In this document: piece by piece, positions 34,881 through 43,839 of the stretch
Numbering within the stretch: position 1 is the first letter of the stretch
Layout of the letters: the number at the start of each line of letters is the position of its first letter
NCBI RefSeq assembly: GCF_013388255.1
Contig: NZ_CP058215.1
Coordinates: 62,001-126,000, forward strand
Direction: 5' to 3'
Length of the DNA stretch: 64,000 nt
Source of the DNA: Methanolobus zinderi
GTDB taxonomy: Archaea > Halobacteriota > Methanosarcinia > Methanosarcinales > Methanosarcinaceae
Translations under genes and position numbers: made by a program
Notes under the pieces: generated by a model
Told to the model about the DNA's origin: nothing
What the model saw: the letters and a program-made list of their open reading frames with translations, nothing else
The model's database searches: none

Positions 34881-35064
34881 TCAATACAACACCAGCAAAA
34901 TTACAAGAACAGTTAACCTGAAAATACCTGTCAGTATATCAATCACCAAAATTTTCCTGCAATTATCCTTTTCGAGCATTCCGGCTATCCATCTCTGGAA
35001 TATAGGAGGGTTTGAGCATTGCAGCCAGTCCGAAAGCAATACCGGGTATTTTGAAATCGTTCAT
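34881..35064 (-). pseudogene. Small membrane-protein gene broken by a one-base shift
   Basis: Reading leftward from an ATG at 35064, 33 codons (MNDFKIPGIAFGLAAMLKPS, then YIPEMDSRNARKG) run to a TAA at about 34965. Shifting by one base at the AAAAGGA run gives a frame that continues for about 29 residues (DNCRKILVIDILTGIFRLTV, then LVILLVLY) to TGA at 34881-34883, with a hydrophobic C-terminus. Together they make a sensible protein of about 60 residues. It begins 9 bases after the 35074-35400 gene. It may be a decayed gene or a sequencing error; I do not recognise the family. Confidence 0.4.
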
Positions 35065-35073
35065 AGGTACTTC

Positions 35074-35400
35074 TTAGATCGCCTTTTTCAAAACGAGCTT
35101 CTCATAGGCAAACTGGATTATAATGACAAATATTACAGCAAACAGACCACCAAATATGAGAGCCAGGATTTTTAGAAGCAGGCTGCCTTCAAACCACAAT
35201 AAATGCACAAGTATCAACCATGCGGTAAAAAACACTGCAACTACTATGCTCATGAGAACTGCCACACCAAGTCCCTCTGGAATGAAGGCAACATAGGAAA
35301 AAGCAAAAAATACTGCAAGTATTCCCCACACGTAAATCCAGTACTTTCCCGGTAATGTATTGTCAGTATTCAAGTAAATCCTCCTGTCCACAATATCCAT
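35074..35400 (-). CDS. Small membrane protein
   Basis: The 108-residue protein has three predicted helices (YIYVWG region starting about residue 21, GVAVLMSIVVAVFFTAWLIL, LALIFGGLFAVIFVIIIQF) and a short basic end. I do not recognise it. Upstream bases contain no strong ribosome-binding site. It is followed by the broken small gene at 34881-35064, which may belong to the same transcript. Confidence 0.55.
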   Translation of the reverse strand: MDIVDRRIYLNTDNTLPGKYWIYVWGILAVFFAFSYVAFIPEGLGVAVLMSIVVAVFFTAWLILVHLLWFEGSLLLKILALIFGGLFAVIFVIIIQFAYEKLVLKKAI

Positions 35401-35591
35401 GCGTATTATGTATCACTGTAAAATGCCAAAAACAGTACAGGCTATTAAAATATAAGTTTTACGATTAATAGACTGGTTTTTGCAAATATAGGCTTCTAGA
35501 AAATCCTTGCGAAATTTAATCTTCATAGAGAATAAGAGAAATGGAAACTTTGGGTTGTTCCGACATCGATATCTTACACCATAAATATAGA

Positions 35592-35606
35592 TTACTTTAT
35601 ATAATA
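35592..35606 (+). promoter_or_regulatory. TATA promoter of the beta-helix surface protein
   Basis: ACTTTATATAATATG is a good archaeal TATA box. A start of transcription 25 bases later (near 35625) would leave a 30-base leader with GAGGAAGAGG just before the ATG at 35655. This spacing also argues against the longer frame that begins at 35541, upstream of the promoter. Confidence 0.5.
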
Positions 35607-35654
35607 TGTTTGAATATTTTTAGGAATCGAATTTATGATAGAGGAAGAGGTTTT

Positions 35655-38600
35655 ATGACAAAAATTACATTACGAATCCTAAAATATTCACTATTCTTAC
35701 TGCTCTTATTTTCAGTAATCGAAACAGCGTCCGCGGCCGAGATAACAGTCGGTGACGGTCAAGAATATACCAACATCACCACTGCAATTGCTAATGCAAA
35801 CAACAGTGATACAATCATAGTTTCAGACGGAACTTACACGGAAAACATAGTTGTTAATAAAAGTGTAACAATCCGCTCAGAGAATGGTCCTGACAGCACA
35901 ATAGTTCAGGCAAAATCAGTGGATGCACATATTTTCAATGTAACAGCCAGCAATGTAACTATTTCCGGATTTAATGTTACCGGTGCGACAAACTATACCG
36001 CTATCTATATGCTTTCAGCTTCCAATGGAAATATTTCAAATAATGAGATATCTGAGAATTACTGTGGAATAAACCTCGCCCGTACAAACAATACCATTTT
36101 GACAAACAATACTGTCAGTTCCAATGAATACGGAATTTATCTCTGGGAATCAATTAATGGTACCCTGCAAAATAACGTGATGACATCTGATAATAACAAT
36201 TTCGGAGTATCCGGGTCAGACCTGGAGCATTTCCTCCATGATATAGATAACAGTAATCTGGTTGACAGCAAAATACTCTATTATCTGGTAAATGAAACTG
36301 GCACTCAGGAACTCCCGGATTCCGGACAGGTTTATGTTATAAACTCAGTAGATGTCACCATAAAAGATATTTCAGTATCAAATGGATATGACGGTATAGC
36401 TTTTGCATATACGAACAATTCAAGAATCGAAAATGTCACCGCGTCGGGAAGTGATGCCGGAATATATCTTTTCAGATCACATTCGAATATAGTTGATAAC
36501 AACCATGCCAGTGAAAACTACTATGGTGTTTATATTGAGGAATCGGATGACAACACTCTAACCAGCAATGAAATTATTTCCAGTACCGCTGACGGTCTCA
36601 TCCTTGACCTGAGTAACCGTAGTATTGTGGACAACAACACAATCAACGCCAGTGGCGATGACGGAATTAATATCGATGGGTCCAGAGACAACACAATCTC
36701 CAATAACATACTCAATTCAAATGTTGATGACGGAATTGATCTCGATTATTCAGAAAGCAATACTGTAAGCAATAATATCGTAAATTCAAGCGAGGATAAT
36801 GGAATTGATCTTGGGTACTCAGGAAACAATACCCTGAGAAGTAACATTATTCTTGATAATCTGGGTTCGGGAATTAGTCTCTACCAGTCAGGAAATAACG
36901 ATCTGATCAGCAATACTGCCACTAACAATATCCTCCATGGTATTTATCTGAATATTTCAACCTATAACACCCTTATTGATAACAACGCAAGTGAAAACTC
37001 ACAGAATGGTATCTACCTTTACAATTCAAGTGATTACAATACTTTGAACGATAACGTTGCCAGTGAAAATGATTGTGGAATATACCTCAGCAGTTCAAAT
37101 AATAATTCACTGACAGAAAATACTGCAAATAACAACCCGAATGTAGAAATCGGCTCCATTGATCCAAAAGGTATTGTATCTCCTAATGAATTTAGCAGGA
37201 ACTATGGAAATGGTATTTACCTTGAAAACTCCAATGATAATACATTAGATAGTAACACAGCCAAATATAATCGATATAATGGTATCTATCTATATGAATC
37301 AAGTAATAATGACTTAGATGATAACAGTGCTAATTACCATAACCAGTATGGGATTTTCCTTCAGAGTTCAAGTAACCATAACACGTTGAATGGCAACACT
37401 GCCAATGGAAATGAACTTGGCATCTATCTATATAGTTCTGTCAATAACAGACTTATCAGCAATACCGCAAGCAGTAATTCGCAAAATTATGATATGACTT
37501 CCATAAATCCGGATCTTGTAGTATATCCCACAGCAATGGCCACTTATCCATGTGGCATTGGACTGTTATACTCTGATAACAATACTTTAACAGATAACAT
37601 TGCCAATGACAATGACCTATATGGAATCTACACCTATTACGCAGATAAGAATACTCTAACTGGAAATACTGCAAATACTAATTCCCAGGCAGGTATTGTT
37701 ATTCGCTCTTCAAAGAATAATACACTTGCCAATAATATTGCCAGCTACAGCACTGGAAATTATGAGATGCTTCGCTCAATAGAGCTGAATGCTGTCATAA
37801 ATAGAGATGCAATATCAGCTACATCTTATGGAATTGTATTCTCTGGGTCTGCCAATTCCACATCAACAGGAGATCGCTCAATTGGTAATGACTACGAATT
37901 CCATTCTGAATTTTCAAATAATATTACAGTAGATAAGGTGATATTAAATGACAAATCTGCACAGGTTTCTTTTGTGACAGATGAAAGATTAATACAGCTA
38001 AACGGAACTGAAACAAATCCATATTCTCTGTCTGGTAAGGCAAATGTCAATGGTTATATCACCATGTCAACGGAATCCATTGCCCCGGATATTGCCCTTT
38101 CATTCCCCGACAATATAATCACTAAATTCTCTTACAGCGATTCGGGAATGAGCAGCTCAGGTGAATCTTCAATTGCACTATACAGACTCAACAATAGTAG
38201 CTGGGTAAAAGTTTCTGATACCACACTCAATACCAACGGCAACTATGTCTCTGCAAATCTGACCGAATTCGGAACTTTCGGGCTCTTCAAAGACCCGGAA
38301 CCTGAAAGCTCAGGAGATGGTTCCTCCCTGATGGCAAGGATCAGATCCGAGGGAACCATAACAGACATACCGGTTGGTAATGACGGAGAAGTTACCGGTG
38401 ACACAGTCGTGAAATCATCCGACTCAACAAGCACCCTGACATTGTACAAGGGAACAAAAGCCGTAGATCCAAATGGAGATCCTGTGAACAAGATCATCGT
38501 TACCACACCGGCTTCCCTGCCTGCGGACACACCCCGTGAAGTTGTGGAATCAGGGCTTTACTTCGATTTCGGACCTGATGGAACCACTTTCAGTCAGGAT

Positions 38601-38966
38601 GTCATGATAACACTTGATTTCAATCCTGAAGAATTCGAGGGACGTTCTCCTGTGATCTATACCTACACATCAGAAGACGGGTGGATAGCACTGGAGACAA
38701 CTGTTGACTGGGAAAACGGCAGAGCAACAGCAATGATCAATCACTTCTCACTCTATGCCCTGTTCGGAGCAGATGCAGAAGAAGTGCAGGACACTTCGGT
38801 GGAACTGGCATCGGAAGATATCAGTTCACCGGCTGTTGTCGAGGAAGATACGCCTGCCGAGGATGATGATAGCAGCGGATATTTCCTTGGAATAATAGGA
38901 ATCGTGATTATCCTTGGCGCTGTGATCATATTTGTGAAAAACCAGAAAGATAAAGAAGGACTATAA
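35655..38966 (+). CDS. Large secreted beta-helix (NosD/PbH1-type) surface protein
   Basis: The 1103-residue protein has a signal peptide (ILKYSLFLLLLFSVIETASA), a right-handed parallel beta-helix made of many roughly 22-24-residue repeats (about residues 40-760) with the recurring pattern N-G-I-Y-L-x-x-S-x-x-N-x-L-x-x-N-x-A, then beta-sandwich-like C-terminal domains (LYKGTKAVDPNGDPVNKIIV, ALETTVDWENGRATAMINHF) and a final membrane helix (YFLGIIGIVIILGAVIIFV) with a basic tail. It is probably anchored at the cell surface and rich in N-glycosylation sequons. Related methanogen proteins are annotated as NosD/CASH-domain proteins; polysaccharide binding or cleavage is possible but unproven. Confidence 0.87.
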   Translation: MTKITLRILKYSLFLLLLFSVIETASAAEITVGDGQEYTNITTAIANANNSDTIIVSDGTYTENIVVNKSVTIRSENGPDSTIVQAKSVDAHIFNVTASNVTISGFNVTGATNYTAIYMLSASNGNISNNEISENYCGINLARTNNTILTNNTVSSNEYGIYLWESINGTLQNNVMTSDNNNFGVSGSDLEHFLHDIDNSNLVDSKILYYLVNETGTQELPDSGQVYVINSVDVTIKDISVSNGYDGIAFAYTNNSRIENVTASGSDAGIYLFRSHSNIVDNNHASENYYGVYIEESDDNTLTSNEIISSTADGLILDLSNRSIVDNNTINASGDDGINIDGSRDNTISNNILNSNVDDGIDLDYSESNTVSNNIVNSSEDNGIDLGYSGNNTLRSNIILDNLGSGISLYQSGNNDLISNTATNNILHGIYLNISTYNTLIDNNASENSQNGIYLYNSSDYNTLNDNVASENDCGIYLSSSNNNSLTENTANNNPNVEIGSIDPKGIVSPNEFSRNYGNGIYLENSNDNTLDSNTAKYNRYNGIYLYESSNNDLDDNSANYHNQYGIFLQSSSNHNTLNGNTANGNELGIYLYSSVNNRLISNTASSNSQNYDMTSINPDLVVYPTAMATYPCGIGLLYSDNNTLTDNIANDNDLYGIYTYYADKNTLTGNTANTNSQAGIVIRSSKNNTLANNIASYSTGNYEMLRSIELNAVINRDAISATSYGIVFSGSANSTSTGDRSIGNDYEFHSEFSNNITVDKVILNDKSAQVSFVTDERLIQLNGTETNPYSLSGKANVNGYITMSTESIAPDIALSFPDNIITKFSYSDSGMSSSGESSIALYRLNNSSWVKVSDTTLNTNGNYVSANLTEFGTFGLFKDPEPESSGDGSSLMARIRSEGTITDIPVGNDGEVTGDTVVKSSDSTSTLTLYKGTKAVDPNGDPVNKIIVTTPASLPADTPREVVESGLYFDFGPDGTTFSQDVMITLDFNPEEFEGRSPVIYTYTSEDGWIALETTVDWENGRATAMINHFSLYALFGADAEEVQDTSVELASEDISSPAVVEEDTPAEDDDSSGYFLGIIGIVIILGAVIIFVKNQKDKEGL

Positions 38967-39043
38967 GTCCTTCTTACTATTACTTTTTTTAAAAAATAAA
39001 GTTAATTAGAGTTCGTTTTCAAAGACACTCATTTTTCAATCTT
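38966..39043. terminator. T-rich region between convergent genes
   Basis: TTACTTTTTTTAAAAAATAAAG lies about 20 bases after the surface-protein stop, between it and the convergent DUF6064-like gene. The T7/A6 run could end transcription from both directions, as archaeal RNA polymerase often stops at oligo-T. Confidence 0.4.
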
Positions 39044-39688
39044 TCAGCCTATACTTTTGTACCTGTCCCGATGCCATAGTAAGATCACAGCCACAAGACC
39101 TGACACCAGCAGCAGTATATCCTCCAGGATTCCAAATGCAAAGGCTGCCGTAAATCCTACGAATGACCATAGCAGAGGAATCGCAAAGATTGATTTTGGC
39201 ACTTTGGAAGAGGTCCATAGAAGGATTCCGAAAGTAAATATCGTAGTAGGACAGGGAACACCAAAGACTGGCTGGTACGGATAGATGTGTCCTGCAAAAT
39301 AGCCGAATACAGGATAGATAAGCAATCCATAGAGGACCATTGCCAGTCCTGCCAGCCCGTAGATGTCCTTGCTGAAGCCAAAAGTGAGTTTTTTGTCAAT
39401 CACTCCGTATTTTAAGAACAGAGCAGACTGGATAATGAACAGGAAACCGAAGAGATAGGCCGGTTTGTTTATCGAGGAGAAATAAAAGATATAGTAAACC
39501 ACACCCATCCAGAGCCAGAGAAATGCTAGTATTCCTGAAATGATCCTGTCAGAGTATTCCTTCCTGCTGAATACCAGATATATCGCCACTCCCGCAAGCA
39601 GATATAACAATATCTGTGCAGGGAAAACATCCGTGTTATAACTTGCAAAATTACTCAGGAATTGCTCTTCTGTGAAAGGTATATTCAT
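39044..39688 (-). CDS. DUF6064-like polytopic membrane protein
   Basis: The 214-residue protein has six or seven predicted helices (for example FPAQILLYLLAGVAIYLVF, ILAFLWLWMGVVYYIFYF, LFGFLFIIQSALFLKYG). NIPFTEEQFLSNFASYN at the start and GVPCPTTIFTFGILLW with a conserved C-P-T-T are typical of DUF6064. The start at 39688 gives the family N-terminus; the frame from 39718 adds 10 residues. The function of the family is unknown. Confidence 0.7.
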   Translation of the reverse strand: MNIPFTEEQFLSNFASYNTDVFPAQILLYLLAGVAIYLVFSRKEYSDRIISGILAFLWLWMGVVYYIFYFSSINKPAYLFGFLFIIQSALFLKYGVIDKKLTFGFSKDIYGLAGLAMVLYGLLIYPVFGYFAGHIYPYQPVFGVPCPTTIFTFGILLWTSSKVPKSIFAIPLLWSFVGFTAAFAFGILEDILLLVSGLVAVILLWHRDRYKSIG

Positions 39689-39845
39689 AATAGCACCTTT
39701 TTGTTTCCAGAATGCCACTATGGACCCAATTAATAAATATTTAAGGATATTTTCTTACCCCCTAATAGTTTCGGGGATCAGATGTTACAGAATCATACAA
39801 CAAGTATTAAATAAAAAATAGATATCTTCTTATTAAATACACCAC

Positions 39846-39864
39846 CTGCCAGCTTAGCTGACAG
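39846..39864. promoter_or_regulatory. Near-perfect palindrome in the hisF leader
   Basis: CTGCCAGCTTAGCTGACAG is a 19-bp palindrome with one mismatched pair, about 40 bases upstream of the hisF ATG and downstream of a TATA-like AAGTATTAAATAAA (about 39800-39813). It may be an operator for histidine control or a small hairpin. Confidence 0.35.
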
Positions 39865-39903
39865 ATACGAATAATCAAATGCAGTGTAAAGGACAAAATC
39901 ATA

Positions 39904-40725
39904 ATGCTTACAAAAAGGATAATACCATGTCTTGATGTTACGCTTGATGAGGAAGGCGGAACTGTTGTCAAGGGAATAGAATTCGTAGACCTGAGAAAAG
40001 CAGGTGACCCTGTGGAACTCGCCAAACAATATAACGAACAGGGTGCGGATGAACTTGTCTTCCTGGATATCACGGCCTCCCATGAAGGACGTGCCACGAT
40101 GATAGACGTCATCGAGAGAACCGCAAATGAGGTATTCATTCCCCTGACCGTGGGAGGCGGCATAAACTCCATCGAAGTCATACGCCAGATACTGCGTGCA
40201 GGTGCCGACAAGGTATCCATAAACACGGCAGCCGTGAAGAACCCGCAGCTCATCAAGGAATCCTCAGAGATATTCGGAGCCCAGTGCATCGTCACAGCCA
40301 TCGACTGCAAAAGAAACACCAACGTGGAAGACAATCAAGACAAGATCATACTTGAACTGGAAGACGGTACTCCGGCATGGTATGAGGTCGTCATCTACGG
40401 CGGACGTCAGCCCACAGGTATCGATGCCGTTCAATGGGCGAAAAAGGTCGAGGAACTGGGATCAGGAGAGATACTACTTACCAGCATGGACAGGGACGGC
40501 ACCTATGACGGTTTCGACATCCCCATCACAAAAAAACTCTCGGAAGAGCTGGAAATACCCATCATCGCATCCGGTGGCGTGGGCAATCCCGAGCACATGT
40601 ACGAGGGCTTTACCAGGGGGAAGGCCGATGCAGCCCTTGCTGCAAGCATCTTCCACTTCGGTGAATACACAGTTAATGACACAAAGGAATACCTCAAAGA
40701 GAAAAGCATACCTGTAAGACTCTAA
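39904..40725 (+). CDS. hisF: Imidazole glycerol phosphate synthase subunit HisF
   Basis: HisF is the cyclase subunit that, with HisH, makes imidazole glycerol phosphate and AICAR in histidine synthesis. The 273-residue TIM barrel has the N-terminal catalytic Asp in [20 protein letters not shown], the second in [10 protein letters not shown], phosphate-binding [12 protein letters not shown] and [11 protein letters not shown], and [12 protein letters not shown]. Relative to bacterial HisF there is an insertion of about 15 residues around [17 protein letters not shown], common in archaeal forms. mazG follows after 13 bases; hisE lies elsewhere in the window (61662). Confidence 0.96.
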   Translation: MLTKRIIPCLDVTLDEEGGTVVKGIEFVDLRKAGDPVELAKQYNEQGADELVFLDITASHEGRATMIDVIERTANEVFIPLTVGGGINSIEVIRQILRAGADKVSINTAAVKNPQLIKESSEIFGAQCIVTAIDCKRNTNVEDNQDKIILELEDGTPAWYEVVIYGGRQPTGIDAVQWAKKVEELGSGEILLTSMDRDGTYDGFDIPITKKLSEELEIPIIASGGVGNPEHMYEGFTRGKADAALAASIFHFGEYTVNDTKEYLKEKSIPVRL

Positions 40726-40738
40726 ACAGGTGATTACT

Positions 40739-41026
40739 ATGGAAATAGCAGAGTTCCAGCAGCTCATGTCCGATCTCTACGCGCATAACGATAAAAGACG
40801 CGGACCCAGTGCAACCATGCTCTGGCTTGTGGAAGAGGTAGGAGAGCTGGCAGAGGCCATCCGCAGAGACGACAGCGAGAATATCAGGGAGGAACTCGCA
40901 GACTGTTTTGCCTGGGTGGGAGCCCTGGCAAATCTTTATGACATTGACCTTGAAGCTGCTTTTCTGGAAAAGTACCCTGATAAGTGTCCCAGCTGTGGCA
41001 AAAAGCCCTGCATCTGTACGGACTGA
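40739..41026 (+). CDS. MazG-type nucleotide pyrophosphohydrolase with zinc-ribbon tail
   Basis: The 95-residue protein has the single-domain MazG helices: ATMLWLVEEVGELAEAIRRD with the metal-binding EExxE, then EELADCFAWVGALANLYDID with the second acidic motif (ExxD). The C-terminus adds KCPSCGKKPCICTD, four cysteines able to bind zinc. It may hydrolyse non-canonical or phosphoribosyl nucleotides; HisE-like enzymes share this fold. It starts 13 bases after hisF, preceded by AGGTGAT. Substrate unknown. Confidence 0.87.
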   Translation: MEIAEFQQLMSDLYAHNDKRRGPSATMLWLVEEVGELAEAIRRDDSENIREELADCFAWVGALANLYDIDLEAAFLEKYPDKCPSCGKKPCICTD

Positions 41027-41085
41027 GATGATCTTTCACACATCATATTTTGCTACATGATCATCTGTTTTTATAGCATGTGTGA
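41026..41085 (+). other. Two interleaved 8-bp inverted repeats
   Basis: AGATGATC (41026-41033) is complementary to GATCATCT (41059-41066), which is followed by GTTTTTATAG. TCACACAT (41036-41043) is complementary to ATGTGTGA (41078-41085). The arms alternate (first, second, first, second), so an RNA containing all four could form a pseudoknot or switch between two stems. The first stem plus T-run could end the hisF-mazG transcript. The T-run is also a TATA-like box for the next gene, so the second repeat may be an operator instead. Confidence 0.45.
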
Positions 41086-41107
41086 TTCATAGAATAGGGG
41101 GAGAACC

Positions 41108-41818
41108 ATGAGAAAATTACCTGAATGGTATTACAATGAGTTCGTTCAGACAGGTACCGATTACACCGATAAAGAAGAGGTCATGAGCTATGACCGGAAA
41201 ATGCAAAGAATCCGGAATATAGGTGAAGAAGTAAAAACAATGCTCAGGCTGGTTGATCCCCGGCCAGATGACAGAGTACTGGAGATAGGGTGTGGGACAG
41301 GAGAATTCTCCATTGAACTTTCGAGACACTGCAGAGAAGTCATTGCTCTGGATGTTTCAGAGGGAATGCTTGAATATGCCCGTGAAAAAGCAAGGTCGAG
41401 AAACAGGAACAATATCAGCTTTATCAAAGGCGGTTTTCTGACATACGAAGCTGATGATGAATTATTCGATGCAGTTGTAAGCCAGCTGGCCCTGCATCAC
41501 CTACCGGATTTCTGGAAGTTTACCGCACTCAAACGTATAAATTCAATGTTGAAAACAGCCGGGAGGTTCTATCTCAGGGATGTTGTTTTTTCATCAGGTA
41601 TTGATGATTTCGATGAGTTAATTTCAAAATTGCTGGAAAACATTCCCGAAGATGTAAAAGATGAAATGGCCAGTGAGTACATCCTGCACATAAAGGAAGA
41701 ATTCTCGACCTTTGACTGGGTGATGGAAGGACTTATCGAAAGAGCGGGTTTCAGGATAGAGGAATCCATCTACGATAACGGCTTTATTGCAAGCTACCTT
41801 TGCATTAAAGAAAAGTGA
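41108..41818 (+). CDS. Class I SAM-dependent methyltransferase
   Basis: The 236-residue protein has a methyltransferase fold: motif I VLEIGCGTGEFSIELS, motif II EVIALDVSEGMLEYAREKA, motif IV FDAVVSQLALHHLPDFWKF and FYLRDVVFSS. The N-terminal 45 residues (KLPEWYYNEFVQTGTDYTD) are not part of the core. GGGGGAG precedes the ATG. The substrate is unknown; the family includes small-molecule and quinone-type methylases. Confidence 0.8.
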   Translation: MRKLPEWYYNEFVQTGTDYTDKEEVMSYDRKMQRIRNIGEEVKTMLRLVDPRPDDRVLEIGCGTGEFSIELSRHCREVIALDVSEGMLEYAREKARSRNRNNISFIKGGFLTYEADDELFDAVVSQLALHHLPDFWKFTALKRINSMLKTAGRFYLRDVVFSSGIDDFDELISKLLENIPEDVKDEMASEYILHIKEEFSTFDWVMEGLIERAGFRIEESIYDNGFIASYLCIKEK

Positions 41819-41900
41819 GATCTTTTACCTTTCCCGAATTACCGGATCATTTTTTATAAGTTCAATCTGCATATTCTATTCATAACTAAGGGGGTTAGTT

Positions 41901-42359
41901 ATGAGCGAATTAAAGACCGGAGAAACAATCGTAGATTTCACACTCTATGACACCAAACGTAATGAAGTGAGACTTCATTACCTCAAAGGCAAGAACATAT
42001 TACTGGCTTTCCATCCACTGGCGTGGACCAAAGGATGTGCCAGGCATATGAAGATGCTCGAGGACAACTACGAAAAACTAAGTTCCATGAACACTGTGGC
42101 CTTTGGGATAAGTATCGATTCGGTACCGTCCAAGAAAGCATGGGCAAAAGAGCTCGGAGTTGAGAAAACAGTTTTCCTTTCCGACTTCTGGCCGCATGGG
42201 GAGGTTGCGAGGATGTACGGCATGTTCTATGAGGATATGGGGGTGTCAAAAAGGGCAAGCATCCTTATCGATGAAGACCTTAAGGTGAAGTTCGTTAAAG
42301 TCTACGAAGACCATAAGTTACCGGACATAAATGAGATATTTGATGCCATTGAAGTCTGA
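41901..42359 (+). CDS. Peroxiredoxin-like (AhpC/TSA family) protein
   Basis: The 152-residue protein has the thioredoxin-fold peroxiredoxin pattern. The peroxidatic cysteine is in FHPLAWTKGCARHMKMLE, matching P-x-x-x-T-x-x-C; GISIDSVPSKKAWAKELGV and FLSDFWPHGEVARMYG follow. No second (resolving) cysteine is present, so it would be a 1-Cys enzyme. The reductant is unknown. It is expected to remove peroxides in the cytosol. A TATA-like TTTTTATAAG is near 41850. Confidence 0.83.
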   Translation: MSELKTGETIVDFTLYDTKRNEVRLHYLKGKNILLAFHPLAWTKGCARHMKMLEDNYEKLSSMNTVAFGISIDSVPSKKAWAKELGVEKTVFLSDFWPHGEVARMYGMFYEDMGVSKRASILIDEDLKVKFVKVYEDHKLPDINEIFDAIEV

Positions 42360-42461
42360 AAGATTATACCTAGTGCTTCAATAGAAAATATTACCAGTAC
42401 GTCTTAAATTTTTGGAAACTCTTAAATAATATCCCTTCTGATGCATAATAGAGGAAAATGC

Positions 42462-43451
42462 ATGGAAAAAAGGGATAGGAAAAAACATTTTATTCTTATT
42501 TTACTCCTCGTTGTATCCTTCACGGTCTCAGCCGGATGCATCAAAGATTTTGAAGAGGGAAGCAACTACGGGATAACCGATATTGAGATGTCTGCCGACA
42601 GCGTCAAAAGTTCCTATGTTGACCTGAACGTGACAGCTTATATCGAGAACAGAGGAGCTGACAGCAAAGGAAATACAACCCTGTTGTTCAAAGCCTTCAG
42701 GCAACAGACAGGCCTGCTTGAAGTATCCGAGGAAAATGAAGTAGGGGTCATTGAAGAAGGTGATACTGTTACCGTAAGCCAGCAGATCAGGCTTCCAAGG
42801 GAAGGAAGCTATACCTTAAGACTTGACCTTTACGAGGATGAACAGAGAAAAGCCAGCTCATCGATAACCATTCGTAACCTGGAAGCAATGCAGACCGATC
42901 TGCAGGAGATCGGGCTGCAGATATCGGGAATGGATTTCATGGTCAAGAACGTGACATCCGGGAAAGTTCTCATCGAGAGTGATATCTACCTGAAAAATGA
43001 GGGTTCTAAAAGCACGGAGAACTACAGGATGCTTGTCAAGGCAAGGGAGATGGATGCAAGACTCCTGGCAGATAAAGAATGGACAGATACCGGAACTATT
43101 GAACCTGAAGCAACCGCAATCCGCACGGTCAGCCTGACAGTACCTGACGATTACAATTACGCGGTCGAGGTCAGTATCTGGGATGATGATGTCATTGTCA
43201 TGACAGGTGAGGATTACGTGCAACTCAATCCTGAAAAGGTTATCAGCAAGGAAGAAGAGGTCCAGAACAAGAATATCCAGACCGGTGATTTCATTGTTGA
43301 GGAAGGTTTCGAAGAGCCAATGGCTACAGAAGAGACGTCTGAGTCAGCTTCTGAGGCAGCTCCCGGACTTGGTTCATTAATGACTGCAGGTATTATTCTA
43401 TCTGCATTGCTGGTCATCAGGATAAAAAGCAGGAGGGGAAAGGATGAATGA
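42462..43451 (+). CDS. Lipoprotein with beta-sandwich repeats and C-terminal anchor
   Basis: The 329-residue protein has a lipoprotein signal (LLLVVSFTVSAGC), two similar beta-sandwich domains (about 35-125 and 130-245, with DLNVTAYIENRGADSKGNT and SDIYLKNEGSKSTENYRML), an acidic stalk and a C-terminal PGF-like anchor (APGLGSLMTAGIILSALLVI followed by RIKSRR). It resembles methanogen and haloarchaeal exported DUF7490-type proteins; the exact family is uncertain. AGAGGAAAATGC supports the ATG at 42462, not the ATG at 42441. The stop overlaps the next gene by 8 bp. Confidence 0.7.
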   Translation: MEKRDRKKHFILILLLVVSFTVSAGCIKDFEEGSNYGITDIEMSADSVKSSYVDLNVTAYIENRGADSKGNTTLLFKAFRQQTGLLEVSEENEVGVIEEGDTVTVSQQIRLPREGSYTLRLDLYEDEQRKASSSITIRNLEAMQTDLQEIGLQISGMDFMVKNVTSGKVLIESDIYLKNEGSKSTENYRMLVKAREMDARLLADKEWTDTGTIEPEATAIRTVSLTVPDDYNYAVEVSIWDDDVIVMTGEDYVQLNPEKVISKEEEVQNKNIQTGDFIVEEGFEEPMATEETSESASEAAPGLGSLMTAGIILSALLVIRIKSRRGKDE

Positions 43452-43776
43452 AGATAATACAGGCTCCCGGGAGAGCATCACTTCCGACACAGCTGTTACA
43501 GAGGAGGAAAGTATGAGCAAAGGATATATTTCGAGGGTCAGGAACACAGATAAGAAGAACAAGAGTCCTGAAGAATACTTCAGATGGGCTGTATTCGGGA
43601 TCACCATGTTACTGCTCTTTATTGCAGCGATCCAGTTCTATTTCTCCATGCAGGACGCAATCAGCACATGGTTCGAGTGGGAATATGTGTCCCTGTTCAA
43701 ATCAGTGTACAACCTCGTGATAATTGGCCTCTGTGTCTACATCATAAAACTCTTCGTGTTCAGAAAGCAGGCATAA
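43444..43776 (+). CDS. Small two-helix membrane protein
   Basis: The 110-residue protein has a charged N-terminal half (about 45 residues) and two predicted helices (WAVFGITMLLLFIAAIQFYF and VYNLVIIGLCVYIIKLFVF). I do not recognise it. It is translationally coupled to the preceding lipoprotein gene by an 8-bp overlap, and the pair probably work together at the membrane. A strong terminator follows the stop. Confidence 0.65.
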   Translation: MNEDNTGSRESITSDTAVTEEESMSKGYISRVRNTDKKNKSPEEYFRWAVFGITMLLLFIAAIQFYFSMQDAISTWFEWEYVSLFKSVYNLVIIGLCVYIIKLFVFRKQA

Positions 43777-43795
43777 CCTGCTTTTTTGTCTTTTT
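43765..43795 (+). terminator. Intrinsic-type terminator
   Basis: AAGCAGG (43765-43771) and CCTGCTT (43777-43783) form a 7-bp stem with a 5-base loop that includes the stop codon, followed by TTTTGTCTTTTT. It separates the lipoprotein/membrane pair from the U32 gene. Confidence 0.7.
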
Positions 43796-43839
43796 AGTCT
43801 TCATTTTTATATAGCTTTCATGAGTATACTGCACAGTTT

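Noticed and set aside
34801-35175. 124-codon rightward frame across the DUF1614 end
   Set aside because: It reads through the DUF1614 stop in another frame and is antisense to the better-supported small membrane genes.
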